DNA of 64,000 nucleotides, from assembly GCA_002424635.1 (NCBI GenBank), contig DIKT01000034.1, positions 1 through 64,000 on the forward strand, written 5' to 3'. Source of the stretch: Desulfobulbaceae bacterium UBA5611. GTDB lineage: Bacteria > Desulfobacterota > Desulfobulbia > Desulfobulbales > Desulfocapsaceae. The notes under the pieces were generated by a model. That model did not search any database and was not told the DNA's origin. It was given only the letters and a program-made list of their open reading frames with translations. The position numbers and the translations under genes were made by a program. Below, piece by piece: positions 53,929 through 62,708 of this stretch (position 1 is its first letter; each line of letters opens with the position of its first letter).

Positions 53929-55512
53929 ATGCAAACTATTGATCAAGACCAGGACCTGACCGGTAAAAACCGGCGGGCCTACAATGTAATCATCGGCTGG
54001 CTTGGTCAACTGGTCTTTGTGGCATCCGGTTTTATCCTGCCGCGGATGATCGATAATAACCTTGGCCAGGAAACCCTCGGAATCTGGGATTTTGCCTGGA
54101 CCTTGATAACCTATTTCGAATTCATCTATTCAGGTCTGGTCTCCTCTGTTAATCGTTATGTGGCAAAGCACCGGGCCACCGGTGATATTAATGGCGTCAA
54201 CATTGCGGTAAATTCAGTTTTTTTCACCCTTCTGGTCCTTGCCGCCCTGGTGGCATTCCTGACCACTGCCACCGCCCTGGTGCTACCCCACTTCATGCAG
54301 GCTCGACTTGGTGACCAGACGACCGATACCCAGTGGGTTATTTTCTTTCTGGGATTAAGCCTGGTAGTCAAAATCTCCCTGGCTGTATTCGCCGGAATTC
54401 TGACCGGCTGTCACCGCTGGGATCTACAGCACGGCATTAACGCTGCTAACCGGGTCTTGGCCCTGCTGGGCATGACTGCAACCCTTGCCATGGGTGGCAA
54501 ACTGCCGGCAATCACCCTGGTCTTTCTCTGCTGTGAAACATTAGTACTCAGCTCCCGCTGCTCCCTGGCCTTTCGGATATGCCCGGGACTTCAAATCAGC
54601 CTACGGCTGGCCCACCTTTCCACTATAAAAAACATGTGGCGTTTCGGTCTCAAAACCTTGCTTCCCGACCTGAGCGACCTGCTCAGCAACCAAACCTTCA
54701 ACCTCTTTCTGGTCTGGTTTCTGGGTCCAGCGGCCTTAGCGATCTATGCAAGACCCAGAGGAATTGTCCGTCATATCCAGACATTTATCCGACGCTACAC
54801 CAATACTCTCACACCTACCGCCAGTTCACTGCAAGCTATATCTACCAACGAGGAACTCAACACTCTGATTGTGAGTTCCTGTCGAACCGGCACTTTTATC
54901 ACCCTCCCCATGGTCTCTGTGCTTGCCGTTATGGGCGGCCCGCTTCTCCAAATCTGGATGGGGCAGAAGTATGCCGATGATATTCTCTCCCTGGCTTTGG
55001 CTCTTGGTTATCTACCTATTCTTCTCCAGCTACCGCTCAACAGCATACTGCAAGGATTCAATTCCCACGGCTGGCCTGGTCTCTTCAAATTTATAGCAGC
55101 AATAACCGGCATCGGTTCCGCCCTGCTGGCTCTTGGCGTCTTCAACACCGACATTCTCTTTGCCGCCGTGACCATATTTTTACCGTTCTGGGTGTCAGAA
55201 CTTATTATTACGCCGTTCTACGCCGCCCGGCGACACGCATTTTCACTGCGTCGCTACTGGCTCGTCGGTATTTTGCAGCCACTATTGATCACAACACCGC
55301 TGATAGCCATCCTTCTGATTTTTCGACTGTTTGTAACGGCGCAGCCGGCATGGGTATTATTTGGAGGCGTCTCTACTGGTTTGTTAGCCTTTCTTATTTC
55401 ATTCTGGTTTTTTGAAGCTCCAAATGAATTCAGAGAAAAGGTCGGTCAACGTCTCATCTTTTTAAAAAAAAGCCAGATTGATTATATAAACAATCTATTT
55501 TCAAGCTTTTGA
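53929..55512 (+). CDS. Oligosaccharide flippase (Wzx/MATE-like)
   Basis: A 527-residue membrane protein with about 12-14 helices throughout, starting IGWLGQLVFVASGFILPRMI and with a central FGLKTLLPDLSDLLSNQT. This is the pattern of polysaccharide-transport (PST) flippases. It would move lipid-linked repeat units across the inner membrane before polymerisation by the neighbouring Wzy-type protein. It ends against the methyltransferase gene, whose ribosome site lies just after the stop. Confidence 0.87.
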   Translation: MQTIDQDQDLTGKNRRAYNVIIGWLGQLVFVASGFILPRMIDNNLGQETLGIWDFAWTLITYFEFIYSGLVSSVNRYVAKHRATGDINGVNIAVNSVFFTLLVLAALVAFLTTATALVLPHFMQARLGDQTTDTQWVIFFLGLSLVVKISLAVFAGILTGCHRWDLQHGINAANRVLALLGMTATLAMGGKLPAITLVFLCCETLVLSSRCSLAFRICPGLQISLRLAHLSTIKNMWRFGLKTLLPDLSDLLSNQTFNLFLVWFLGPAALAIYARPRGIVRHIQTFIRRYTNTLTPTASSLQAISTNEELNTLIVSSCRTGTFITLPMVSVLAVMGGPLLQIWMGQKYADDILSLALALGYLPILLQLPLNSILQGFNSHGWPGLFKFIAAITGIGSALLALGVFNTDILFAAVTIFLPFWVSELIITPFYAARRHAFSLRRYWLVGILQPLLITTPLIAILLIFRLFVTAQPAWVLFGGVSTGLLAFLISFWFFEAPNEFREKVGQRLIFLKKSQIDYINNLFSSF

Positions 55513-55532
55513 TTATTCATAAGGAGAAAACA

Positions 55533-56276
55533 ATGCACCAACTACAAAAATTAAAAGTTTTTAATAATGCCCGCCAGGGAATACACTTAATTGAAGACTA
55601 TATCAAAATGAAGGCAAAATCAGCCGCTATTCTGCAAATTATGGAGGCAGGATGTGGAAATAAGTGGCCAATCGATCTGACCGGTATTCAATATGTATTG
55701 ACCGGCGTCGATCGTGATGAAGCGGCTTTAGAATTAAGAAAAAATATTAAAAAAGATCTTCATGAAGCGATCGTCGGAGATTTACTTACAGTTTCAATTC
55801 CCCAAAAATTTGACATTATCTACTGTGCCTTCGTGCTTGAACATATTGAAGAGGCCGAGAAAGTTCTTCATATTTTTAATAATTGGATAAAGAATAAAGG
55901 ACTTATCGTTTTGTGGATACCAGATCCACATTCTGTTCGGGGTTTTGTGACTCGTATCACACCTCACTGGTTTCATATTTTTTGTTACAAACACATCCTC
56001 AAAATAAAAAACGCAGGAGAAAAAGGGTACGCACCTTATACAACCCATTATGCTCCTGTTGTCTCCAGGCTTGGTATTCACCAATTCTGCGCAGAAAACC
56101 AATTTTTAATAAAAGAAGAATATGGTTTTTCCTATCGTGTATATGGGAAAGGGCTTATGGGACATCTTATCAAACCAATAGCATTTCTGGTTTCATTATT
56201 ATCACTGGGAAACCTTTCATATCAGCATTGCAATTTATTATATATTTTTGAAAAGGAATCAACCGAAGCATTATAA
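55533..56276 (+). CDS. Class I SAM-dependent methyltransferase
   Basis: A 247-residue methyltransferase: motif I IMEAGCGNKWPID (near 36-48), acidic VDRDEAALELR as motif II, and IIYCAFVLEHIEEAEKVL as the post-motif. The ATG at 55533 follows AAGGAG. It may methylate a sugar of the polymer. Its AT content is higher than in the flanking flippase, as in the acyltransferase and SGNH genes that follow, hinting at a separately acquired cassette. Confidence 0.8.
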   Translation: MHQLQKLKVFNNARQGIHLIEDYIKMKAKSAAILQIMEAGCGNKWPIDLTGIQYVLTGVDRDEAALELRKNIKKDLHEAIVGDLLTVSIPQKFDIIYCAFVLEHIEEAEKVLHIFNNWIKNKGLIVLWIPDPHSVRGFVTRITPHWFHIFCYKHILKIKNAGEKGYAPYTTHYAPVVSRLGIHQFCAENQFLIKEEYGFSYRVYGKGLMGHLIKPIAFLVSLLSLGNLSYQHCNLLYIFEKESTEAL

Positions 56277-56326
56277 TATATCTAAAGTCTAATCAGAAGA
56301 AAACTACACCCGCTCATAAAGATGAT

Positions 56327-57433
56327 ATGACTGCCCAACCAAAAAATATGACTGGCGCCAGAGTCCATGAAATTGATCTGCTAAGATTCTTTGCGGCATT
56401 ATCAGTGGTATTTTATCACTATGCATTCCGGGGGTATGCAGCAGATGGCTTATCACTCATGCCCTATCCATCGCTTGCGCCCTTAGCAAAATATGGATCT
56501 TTAGGTGTAGAGCTCTTTTTCATGATCAGTGGTTTTGTTATCCTTATGACGGCTGCTCATGGGAACTTAAAAGGGTTTGTTGTGTCAAGAATTGTACGTC
56601 TTTACCCAGCATTCTGGGCCTGTTGCACAATTACCTTTGCAACAATTATATTGATCGGTGCGCCAACATACTCAGCATCTCTCAGTCAATACCTCATCAA
56701 TATGACCATGCTGAGCAAATTTGTTGGTGTGCCAGCAATTGACGGCGTATATTGGTCTTTATTTGTGGAAATGAGATTTTATGCATTGATTGCTATGATA
56801 CTCTTGATCAGGAAAATCGACCAGACACAGCTGCTCCTGATGTTGTGGCTGACTGGCTCGGTTATCCTTGAAATTCTGCCTATAAGTAAGTTGCGCTATC
56901 TGCTCATAGTGGATTATTCGGCATACTTCATCGCGGGGGCAATGTGTTTCCTGATCTGGTCGAAAGGCATCTCTGTATCCAGAGTGTGCATGCTGCTCGT
57001 TTCGTGGATTTTAGGAATTTATCAGGCTATAAAGGGTATTTCCCAAATTGAGAAGCATTACAACACGACCATGAACAGTTATGTGGTTGCCGGGATCATC
57101 ACTTCTTTCTTTGTAATTATGTTTCTGGTTTCCATACGACGCACAGGTTTTATTGGACGCAGCCGTTGGATAATGGCTGGAGCCCTGACTTACCCTGTTT
57201 ACCTCCTTCACCAAAATATTGGGTTCATGATCTTTAACATCGCCTATCCTGCAATAAACAAGCATGTACTTTTATGGGGTACAATAATTCTCATGCTTGG
57301 AGCTGCCTACGCCGTGCATATTGCTGTCGAGAAAAGATTTGCGTTACCAATGAAAAACGCCCTTAACTACTCATTCGATGCCATACATTGTCTGGCTACG
57401 CATGCCTGTGAACACATAAAAATGAGGCGCTGA
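56327..57433 (+). CDS. Acyltransferase family 3 membrane protein
   Basis: A 368-residue integral membrane acyltransferase with about ten helices. N-terminal EIDLLRFFAALSVVFYHY carries the catalytic His of the family, and SLGVELFFMISGFVI is the conserved second segment. It would transfer an acetyl or other acyl group to a surface glycan. The gene directly downstream encodes an SGNH-type protein; such pairs often work together in O-acylation. Confidence 0.88.
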   Translation: MTAQPKNMTGARVHEIDLLRFFAALSVVFYHYAFRGYAADGLSLMPYPSLAPLAKYGSLGVELFFMISGFVILMTAAHGNLKGFVVSRIVRLYPAFWACCTITFATIILIGAPTYSASLSQYLINMTMLSKFVGVPAIDGVYWSLFVEMRFYALIAMILLIRKIDQTQLLLMLWLTGSVILEILPISKLRYLLIVDYSAYFIAGAMCFLIWSKGISVSRVCMLLVSWILGIYQAIKGISQIEKHYNTTMNSYVVAGIITSFFVIMFLVSIRRTGFIGRSRWIMAGALTYPVYLLHQNIGFMIFNIAYPAINKHVLLWGTIILMLGAAYAVHIAVEKRFALPMKNALNYSFDAIHCLATHACEHIKMRR

Positions 57434-57456
57434 TCTTGAGCGATAAACTGTAGTCC

Positions 57457-58218
57457 ATGAGAAAACAGCTGGCTATCGCCTATATCATATCAGTCCATGT
57501 TTTTCTGGGATTCGTTCTGGTGAAAAGCGATTTTCTTGAGCAAGTTTTGAATAAACTCGAACTTAACCTCACTTCAAAGCATGAACTCACCGAATTTTAT
57601 CATGACATGGTGGGCTATCATTTAAGAATGGATGGCAATGTGCCCAATGGATCAATTATTTTCATCGGAGATAGTTTTATTCAAGGCCTTTGCGTGTCCG
57701 CAGTTGCTCCAGAATCGGTTAACTATGGCATTGGCGGTGACACAACCGTTGGCGTTTTGCAGAGACTGACGTCATATAGCTCACTGAATCAAGCTGGAAT
57801 TGTTGTCGTGGCTATCGGCTTCAATGATCTAAAATTCAGGGATAACAATGGGATACTTCGCAATTATTCTGCCATTGCTGAACAGATGCCACACAATATA
57901 CCTATTATCTTCAGTGCTGTTCTGCCGGTTAACGAAAAAAAACACGAGAATTTGCATGGCAGAAACCAACGCATACAGGCAATCAATACAGAGCTCAAAG
58001 CATTTACCATGAAGTCAAAAAATCTATTTTTTGTAAATGTGGGCCCCTTTTTAATTGATGTGCAGGGAAATCTAGCTGACGAATATCATGATGGAGACGG
58101 AGTACACCTCAATGCAAGAGGAAACAATATCTGGATTATTGAATTGCAGAAGACCATAAAGAAAGCTAAACAAGGCACTAAATTGGTCATGGATTCTGCC
58201 GCATTCCATCTCCGTTAA
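57457..58218 (+). CDS. SGNH/GDSL-family esterase or acyltransferase partner
   Basis: A 253-residue protein with an N-terminal hydrophobic anchor or signal (IAYIISVHVFLGFVLV) and the SGNH blocks: FIGDSFIQG (Ser), YGIGGDT (Gly), GFNDL (Asn) and DGDGVHLN (Asp-His). The active site should be periplasmic. Next to an acyltransferase-3 gene it probably completes the acylation, or trims acyl groups, of the polysaccharide. The stop lies 323 nt before cysC. Confidence 0.82.
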   Translation: MRKQLAIAYIISVHVFLGFVLVKSDFLEQVLNKLELNLTSKHELTEFYHDMVGYHLRMDGNVPNGSIIFIGDSFIQGLCVSAVAPESVNYGIGGDTTVGVLQRLTSYSSLNQAGIVVVAIGFNDLKFRDNNGILRNYSAIAEQMPHNIPIIFSAVLPVNEKKHENLHGRNQRIQAINTELKAFTMKSKNLFFVNVGPFLIDVQGNLADEYHDGDGVHLNARGNNIWIIELQKTIKKAKQGTKLVMDSAAFHLR

Positions 58219-58540
58219 TAAAAAGGTCAGCACCCAACAAGTACAGCTCATAGAAGCAAGGCAAAGTATACAAATGACATTTGTATAAATATACGTCTCT
58301 CGTGTATTCTGATCTATATCCAGTTACCGACACCATCCTTTTCTTGACCTTATAATCCTTTTTTGAGATCATTGAGCAAAGACTCTCTTTTCTTCGATTT
58401 TTTTGCCAACTTCGTAGAGGGTTTTCCAAAACCGGGACACTTTCAGTTATATAAGACCAGGTGCAAAATAGTCGGTATTTCAACTAACTCCATCGTTGTT
58501 GACATTCCTGGCAATTTCCAAGTTCAAAACAGAAGGACAA
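58219..58540 (+). other. Intergenic region before the sulfation genes, no gene seen
   Basis: 322 bases between the SGNH gene and cysC. A TATAAT hexamer lies near 58350 but without a convincing -35 element. A new transcript for the cysC-deacetylase-sulfotransferase group may begin here, but nothing is conclusive. Confidence 0.3.
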
Positions 58541-59149
58541 ATGACTGAAATGCACACCAATATCGTCTGGCATCATACCACAGTAACCCGAGCCCGTCGG
58601 GAAGCCCTGAACAATCACAAAGCGATAAACCTATGGTTTACCGGGCTTTCCGGTTCCGGGAAATCAACCCTTGCCCATGCCGTGGAAGAACGGCTGCATC
58701 AACTGGGTTGCCGGACCTATGTTTTTGATGGCGACAACGTCCGTCATGGACTTTGTTCCGATCTGGGCTTCAGTATTGAAGATCGTAGTGAAAATATTCG
58801 GCGAATCGGCGAAATGGTCAATCTCTTTCTCCAGACAGGGGTTATTGCCCTCACTGCCTTTATTTCCCCATTAATACAGGATCGGGAAAAAGTACGAGCC
58901 ATTATCGGCCCAGACAACTTTCTGGAAATCCATTGTGCCTGTTCACTAGAAATCTGTGAGCGGCGTGATGTCAAGGGCCTCTATAAAAAAGCAAGAGCCG
59001 GCCTCATCAAACACTACACTGGTATTTCTTCACCATATGAGGCCCCTGAAAACCCGGCGCTCCGTTTGGACAGCGGCTCAACACCGCTTGAAGAGTGTAT
59101 AGAACAAGTGATATCTCTTCTGAGGAAGAAAGAGGTTTTTACTGCATAA
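58541..59149 (+). CDS. cysC: Adenylyl-sulfate (APS) kinase
   Basis: A 202-residue kinase that phosphorylates APS to PAPS. P-loop GLSGSGKST near 33-41, [28 protein letters not shown], and TAFISP with the conserved Ser. The [12 protein letters not shown] segment is characteristic of the family. The length is that of the stand-alone enzyme, without an ATP-sulfurylase fusion. The ATG at 58541 follows GAAGGACAA. With the sulfotransferase genes at 52957 and 60275 it forms a local PAPS supply and use module. Confidence 0.93.
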   Translation: MTEMHTNIVWHHTTVTRARREALNNHKAINLWFTGLSGSGKSTLAHAVEERLHQLGCRTYVFDGDNVRHGLCSDLGFSIEDRSENIRRIGEMVNLFLQTGVIALTAFISPLIQDREKVRAIIGPDNFLEIHCACSLEICERRDVKGLYKKARAGLIKHYTGISSPYEAPENPALRLDSGSTPLEECIEQVISLLRKKEVFTA

Positions 59150-59186
59150 AGACCGTTCCTTTATTAGTATGCGTTGAGGCTCCTTA

Positions 59187-60278
59187 ATGATTAAAGATCC
59201 ATCAAAACATCTACTTCCTAAGTTTCTGCACGAATCAGGTTTCCTGCGGCTTTTTGTGGCCAGTCAACGTAACAAGATAGCAATCCTGATGTTACACGGG
59301 GTAATAGATCCAGATACCTCTGCTGCCTGGAAACCACTGCGATCCCAATTAAGCACGGAACAACTGACACGGGCATTAAGCGTTCTGGCATCATATTATC
59401 ATTTTGTTTCTTTGTCTGAAGCGGTAGAAATGCTAGCCGGAACTCGCCCCCTTATACCAAATAGCCTGGTTTTAACCTTTGACGATGGATATCGTAACAA
59501 CCTGACATTCGCCTTACCTATTCTTCGCCGGTTCAAGGCACCCGCTACCATGTTTCTCTGTACCGGCAATATCACAAAACAAACTCCGTTCTGGTTTGAC
59601 CGTCTTGATTATGCGGTACAATCTATGGCCCATGAATCCACATCACGTCATGTGATTCCCGAACTCATGGAAATCGATTTTTCAAACAAAGAAGCTCTAA
59701 AAAAATCTTTTACCACTTTTATCCGTAAGGAAAAAAAACGATACACTACCGATACTGATATGCGTTCAGCTATGGCCAATCTGACCGAACGCCTGGAACA
59801 GCATTCGGGACATGGACTTGCCGAAATCTTTGCTAATGACCCATGGTCTGGAATATTAAACTGGGAGGAGATACGAGAAGTTGCTGCCTTAGGAGTTCAT
59901 TTTGGCAGCCACGGCGTCGATCATACTCTTCTTGGCTTAGTTCCTTTATCTATAGCCAGACAGGAATTTATTGAATCTCAAAAAATGATAGAATATTATA
60001 CAGGTCAGCCCTGTATCCATCTTGCCTATCCAGATGGATCTTTCAATCAGGAAGTAATCTCTCTGGCCAGGGATTGTAACTATACTTCAGCAGTAACAAT
60101 TGTTTCCGGCCTCAACCAACCGGGGGATGAAGCGCTGGCGCTCAGACGTATCGCCTTTCCCCATTCAGACTCACCAGCAGAAGTCATTATCGCTGCCTCA
60201 GGACTTTCTGCCCAATGGCAAAAAGTTAAAAAAAACATTCCTAATCTATATTCAACCGGCAGAAAAAAGATACAATGA
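59187..60278 (+). CDS. Polysaccharide deacetylase (NodB family, second)
   Basis: A 363-residue protein: ILMLHGVID near residue 33, the metal-binding TFDDGYRNN at about 94-102, ATMFLCTGNI, then GSHGVDHTLLG with the His metal ligands, and HLAYPDGSF. This is the complete NodB domain with a C-terminal LALRRIAFP segment. There is no signal peptide, so it may act on a cytoplasmic lipid-linked or nucleotide-linked substrate. It ends 4 nt into the sulfotransferase start (ATGA overlap), so N-deacetylation followed by sulfation is an attractive inference. Confidence 0.88.
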   Translation: MIKDPSKHLLPKFLHESGFLRLFVASQRNKIAILMLHGVIDPDTSAAWKPLRSQLSTEQLTRALSVLASYYHFVSLSEAVEMLAGTRPLIPNSLVLTFDDGYRNNLTFALPILRRFKAPATMFLCTGNITKQTPFWFDRLDYAVQSMAHESTSRHVIPELMEIDFSNKEALKKSFTTFIRKEKKRYTTDTDMRSAMANLTERLEQHSGHGLAEIFANDPWSGILNWEEIREVAALGVHFGSHGVDHTLLGLVPLSIARQEFIESQKMIEYYTGQPCIHLAYPDGSFNQEVISLARDCNYTSAVTIVSGLNQPGDEALALRRIAFPHSDSPAEVIIAASGLSAQWQKVKKNIPNLYSTGRKKIQ

Positions 60279-61177
60279 AACTCATCTATCTTGCCTCCAA
60301 TCATAACTCCGGATCAACACCTATTGCCCTTGTGGCCAATGCCCATCCTGCCATGGTCAGTCCGGGTGAAATAATGGGGCCCGGTGGCCGTTTCCATGGA
60401 ACGATGGGTCCTGTTTGCTCCTGCGGTAAAGAAGTAGCAATATGTCCTTTCTGGAGTGAAGTTGGACATCGGTATCGAGCAAAAAACTTCCCATGGGAAA
60501 CACACAAATGGGGATTGGATTTTCGATTCCCGAACCACTACTGGCTGAGCCGGATCGTTTTAAACCGTCCTGATCTGCTCACCTGGAGAACTCCTCTCTT
60601 TGCAAAGATGCCGTGGTTCTCAACAAGAATTAAAGAATTGACTGCCCGCAATCTCGCATTTCTCAATATAATTCTTGAGGTATCAGGGCGAGAAACAATA
60701 TTTGATGCATCCAAACACTCTATGCGGCTCTATCACCTAAGCCGTATTTCGGAAATAGACCTACGGGTTATTCATCTGCTCAGAGACCCACGGGGTTGGT
60801 GTAACTCCCGACGAAAGAATTTCAACGAACCGGTAGAGCAGACAGCCCGGCGCTGGGTTGAAGGAAACAGCCGTATCTCCCGGATAACCTCTCATATGCC
60901 TGCAGAAAAGACAATTCTCCTTCGCTATGAAGACTTCTGTACAAATCCCCAAAAAACCATGGAGCAAATCTGGAAGCTGGCGGACCTGTCTGTCGTTGAT
61001 TTACCGGAAGACTTGAATACCATAAACCATCATTTACTTGGCAACCGCATGCGAACTTGTAACGATCTGCAAATAAAAGAAGATCTCTCATGGCAGAGCG
61101 AACTTTCCCAGGTCGAGCGAACGATTATTGAACAACTTACTGTTCCCGTCGCCCAGCACTTTGGCTACCACTATTAG
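60275..61177 (+). CDS. Sulfotransferase family protein (second)
   Basis: A 300-residue PAPS-dependent enzyme: 5'-phosphosulfate loop SNHNSGSTPIAL at 8-19 and 3'-phosphate segment LLRDPRGWCNSRR at about 168-180. VCSCGKEVAICPFW near residue 47 matches the Cys section in the first sulfotransferase, so the two are paralogues. Its ATG overlaps the deacetylase stop. The deacetylase-sulfotransferase coupling recalls N-deacetylase/N-sulfotransferase chemistry of heparan-type polymers, though the enzymes are not homologous fusions. Confidence 0.85.
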   Translation: MKLIYLASNHNSGSTPIALVANAHPAMVSPGEIMGPGGRFHGTMGPVCSCGKEVAICPFWSEVGHRYRAKNFPWETHKWGLDFRFPNHYWLSRIVLNRPDLLTWRTPLFAKMPWFSTRIKELTARNLAFLNIILEVSGRETIFDASKHSMRLYHLSRISEIDLRVIHLLRDPRGWCNSRRKNFNEPVEQTARRWVEGNSRISRITSHMPAEKTILLRYEDFCTNPQKTMEQIWKLADLSVVDLPEDLNTINHHLLGNRMRTCNDLQIKEDLSWQSELSQVERTIIEQLTVPVAQHFGYHY

Positions 61178-61206
61178 CCAAAACCCACGAGAGGAGAATA
61201 GCTTTA

Positions 61207-61369
61207 ATGAATCCGCTTGCCATTTTCGATCCGCAAAAACGGGGAAGACTTGCCGACCATTTCCACATCTGTAGAAACGATGCCGGTTTTTGTTTTGGGC
61301 ATTCAGCGACTGGGCACAACCATGCTTATGTTTGTTTTTAGCTTAAGGCCTTTAATACTTTTATTATAA
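61207..61369 (+). pseudogene. Degenerate 5' end of a third sulfotransferase gene
   Basis: A strong ribosome site (GAGAGGAGAA) precedes ATG 61207, whose frame gives only a 44-residue product without similarity. A second frame, open to TAA at 61367-61369, encodes MPVFVLGIQRLGTTMLMFVF from 61280. That is the N-terminal 5'-PAPS-binding loop of many sulfotransferases (consensus GIQRSGTT). The rest of such a gene is absent, as the next gene starts at 61381. A frameshift and large deletion are the simplest explanation. Confidence 0.6.
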
Positions 61370-61380
61370 AGGAAGAATCA

Positions 61381-62676
61381 ATGGGTTCTGCTAATGATTT
61401 TTACAGCACATTACCAAAAAATCCCAAAAAAAGCGGGCCCACAAGCATAGCAGACCATCTAGTGCATTTATGTTTTCATGTCATTTTCTGGTTATATATA
61501 TATATTATCAGGCTTGCCCGACAATTCTCGCCACAAAAGCCATTACCAGATCATGGTCCTATTGAAATCCTCCTGACCGGGACATTTTTTTCTGATAACT
61601 GGATTATTTCTTTGCTTGGTCCCTTGGCTCTTTCCACACGATGTGGCCGGATTCGTATGGTTTCCACAACACCAGTACCAGACATTGAAAAGGTAGAACC
61701 GATTTATCCACCAAAACTGCTAATAAAAATTATTGGCAGAAGCCCCGCCCGCCTTGCCACCTTTTTCTGGGTCGGATTTCACACTAGACCGCATATAATA
61801 GGTGGCTTGCATTTACTAATTAATGGTTTAACGGCAATCTTTATAGCAAAACTCATGGGCGTTAAGGCATTATATAGTTGTTGTGGTGGCCCTACAGAGT
61901 GTGAGGGCGGAGGGTATAATAGTGAAAATCATTTGTTTTGCAAGTTACGTGGTCCTGATCAGTTTATTGAACGTCGACTTTTAGACGCCATATCTATGGC
62001 TGACCTTGTTATAACCCGTGGCAATCGAGCCATTCAATTTTTTCAGGAGCATGGTGTCGCTACACAATTTCATGTTGTTCCTGGTGGAATGGATGGAAAT
62101 AAATTTTCACCATCTGAAATGCCGGCTGAAAATGATCTCATCATTGTTGGCAATCTCGTTCCCAGAAAACGGGTCGATCTTTTTGTAGAAATAGTCAGCA
62201 AGGTACACACTATTCGTCCTGATCTCCGAGCAGTTATCCTCGGTGATGGCCCACTACGACCATCTCTTGAATCTCAAGTAGAAAAACTTGCCCTTCAAAA
62301 CGTTGTGTATTTTGCTGGTTATCAAACCAATGTGGCGGAGTGGTTACAGCGGGCAAAAATTTTTGTTCTTACCTCTGAAGCGGAAGGTTTGTCCCAGGCC
62401 ATGATTCAAGCGATGTTATGTGGTTTACCGGCCGTTGTTTCGCATGTGGGCGAAGCCGAAGAGCTGGTACAAGATGGGGTCAACGGTTTCCTGATTCGTG
62501 ATTCGGACATCACTGCTTTTGTGAAAAATATACTCGCCTTGCTTGGCAAGCGAACCATGCTGACTGCTTTTTCCAAAGCCGCACGTCAATCAGCCGAAAG
62601 ATGTGAAGTGCACTATCTGGCACAGAAATGGGATGGCATATTAAATGAATTAAGTGAGAGATCCGCATTAAGGTAA
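61381..62676 (+). CDS. Glycosyltransferase family 4 (GT-B fold)
   Basis: A 431-residue transferase with an N-terminal membrane-associated helix (HVIFWLYIYIIRLARQF), acceptor domain to about residue 250, and the C-terminal nucleotide-sugar domain: IIVGNLVPRKRVDLFVEIV, VILGDGPLRPSLE, VVYFAGYQTNVAEWL, SEAEGLSQAMIQAMLCGLPA. The second Glu of the usual E-x7-E motif is Gln here (EGLSQAMIQ). The ribosome site AAAGGAAG lies 8 nt upstream. The sugar and linkage are unknown. Confidence 0.85.
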   Translation: MGSANDFYSTLPKNPKKSGPTSIADHLVHLCFHVIFWLYIYIIRLARQFSPQKPLPDHGPIEILLTGTFFSDNWIISLLGPLALSTRCGRIRMVSTTPVPDIEKVEPIYPPKLLIKIIGRSPARLATFFWVGFHTRPHIIGGLHLLINGLTAIFIAKLMGVKALYSCCGGPTECEGGGYNSENHLFCKLRGPDQFIERRLLDAISMADLVITRGNRAIQFFQEHGVATQFHVVPGGMDGNKFSPSEMPAENDLIIVGNLVPRKRVDLFVEIVSKVHTIRPDLRAVILGDGPLRPSLESQVEKLALQNVVYFAGYQTNVAEWLQRAKIFVLTSEAEGLSQAMIQAMLCGLPAVVSHVGEAEELVQDGVNGFLIRDSDITAFVKNILALLGKRTMLTAFSKAARQSAERCEVHYLAQKWDGILNELSERSALR

Positions 62677-62708
62677 CATAAACTATCAAAACCTCACTGG
62701 AGTGATCA

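Noticed and set aside
58345..58360. TATAAT hexamer before cysC as a promoter
   Set aside because: No -35 element at a proper distance; kept only as a remark.
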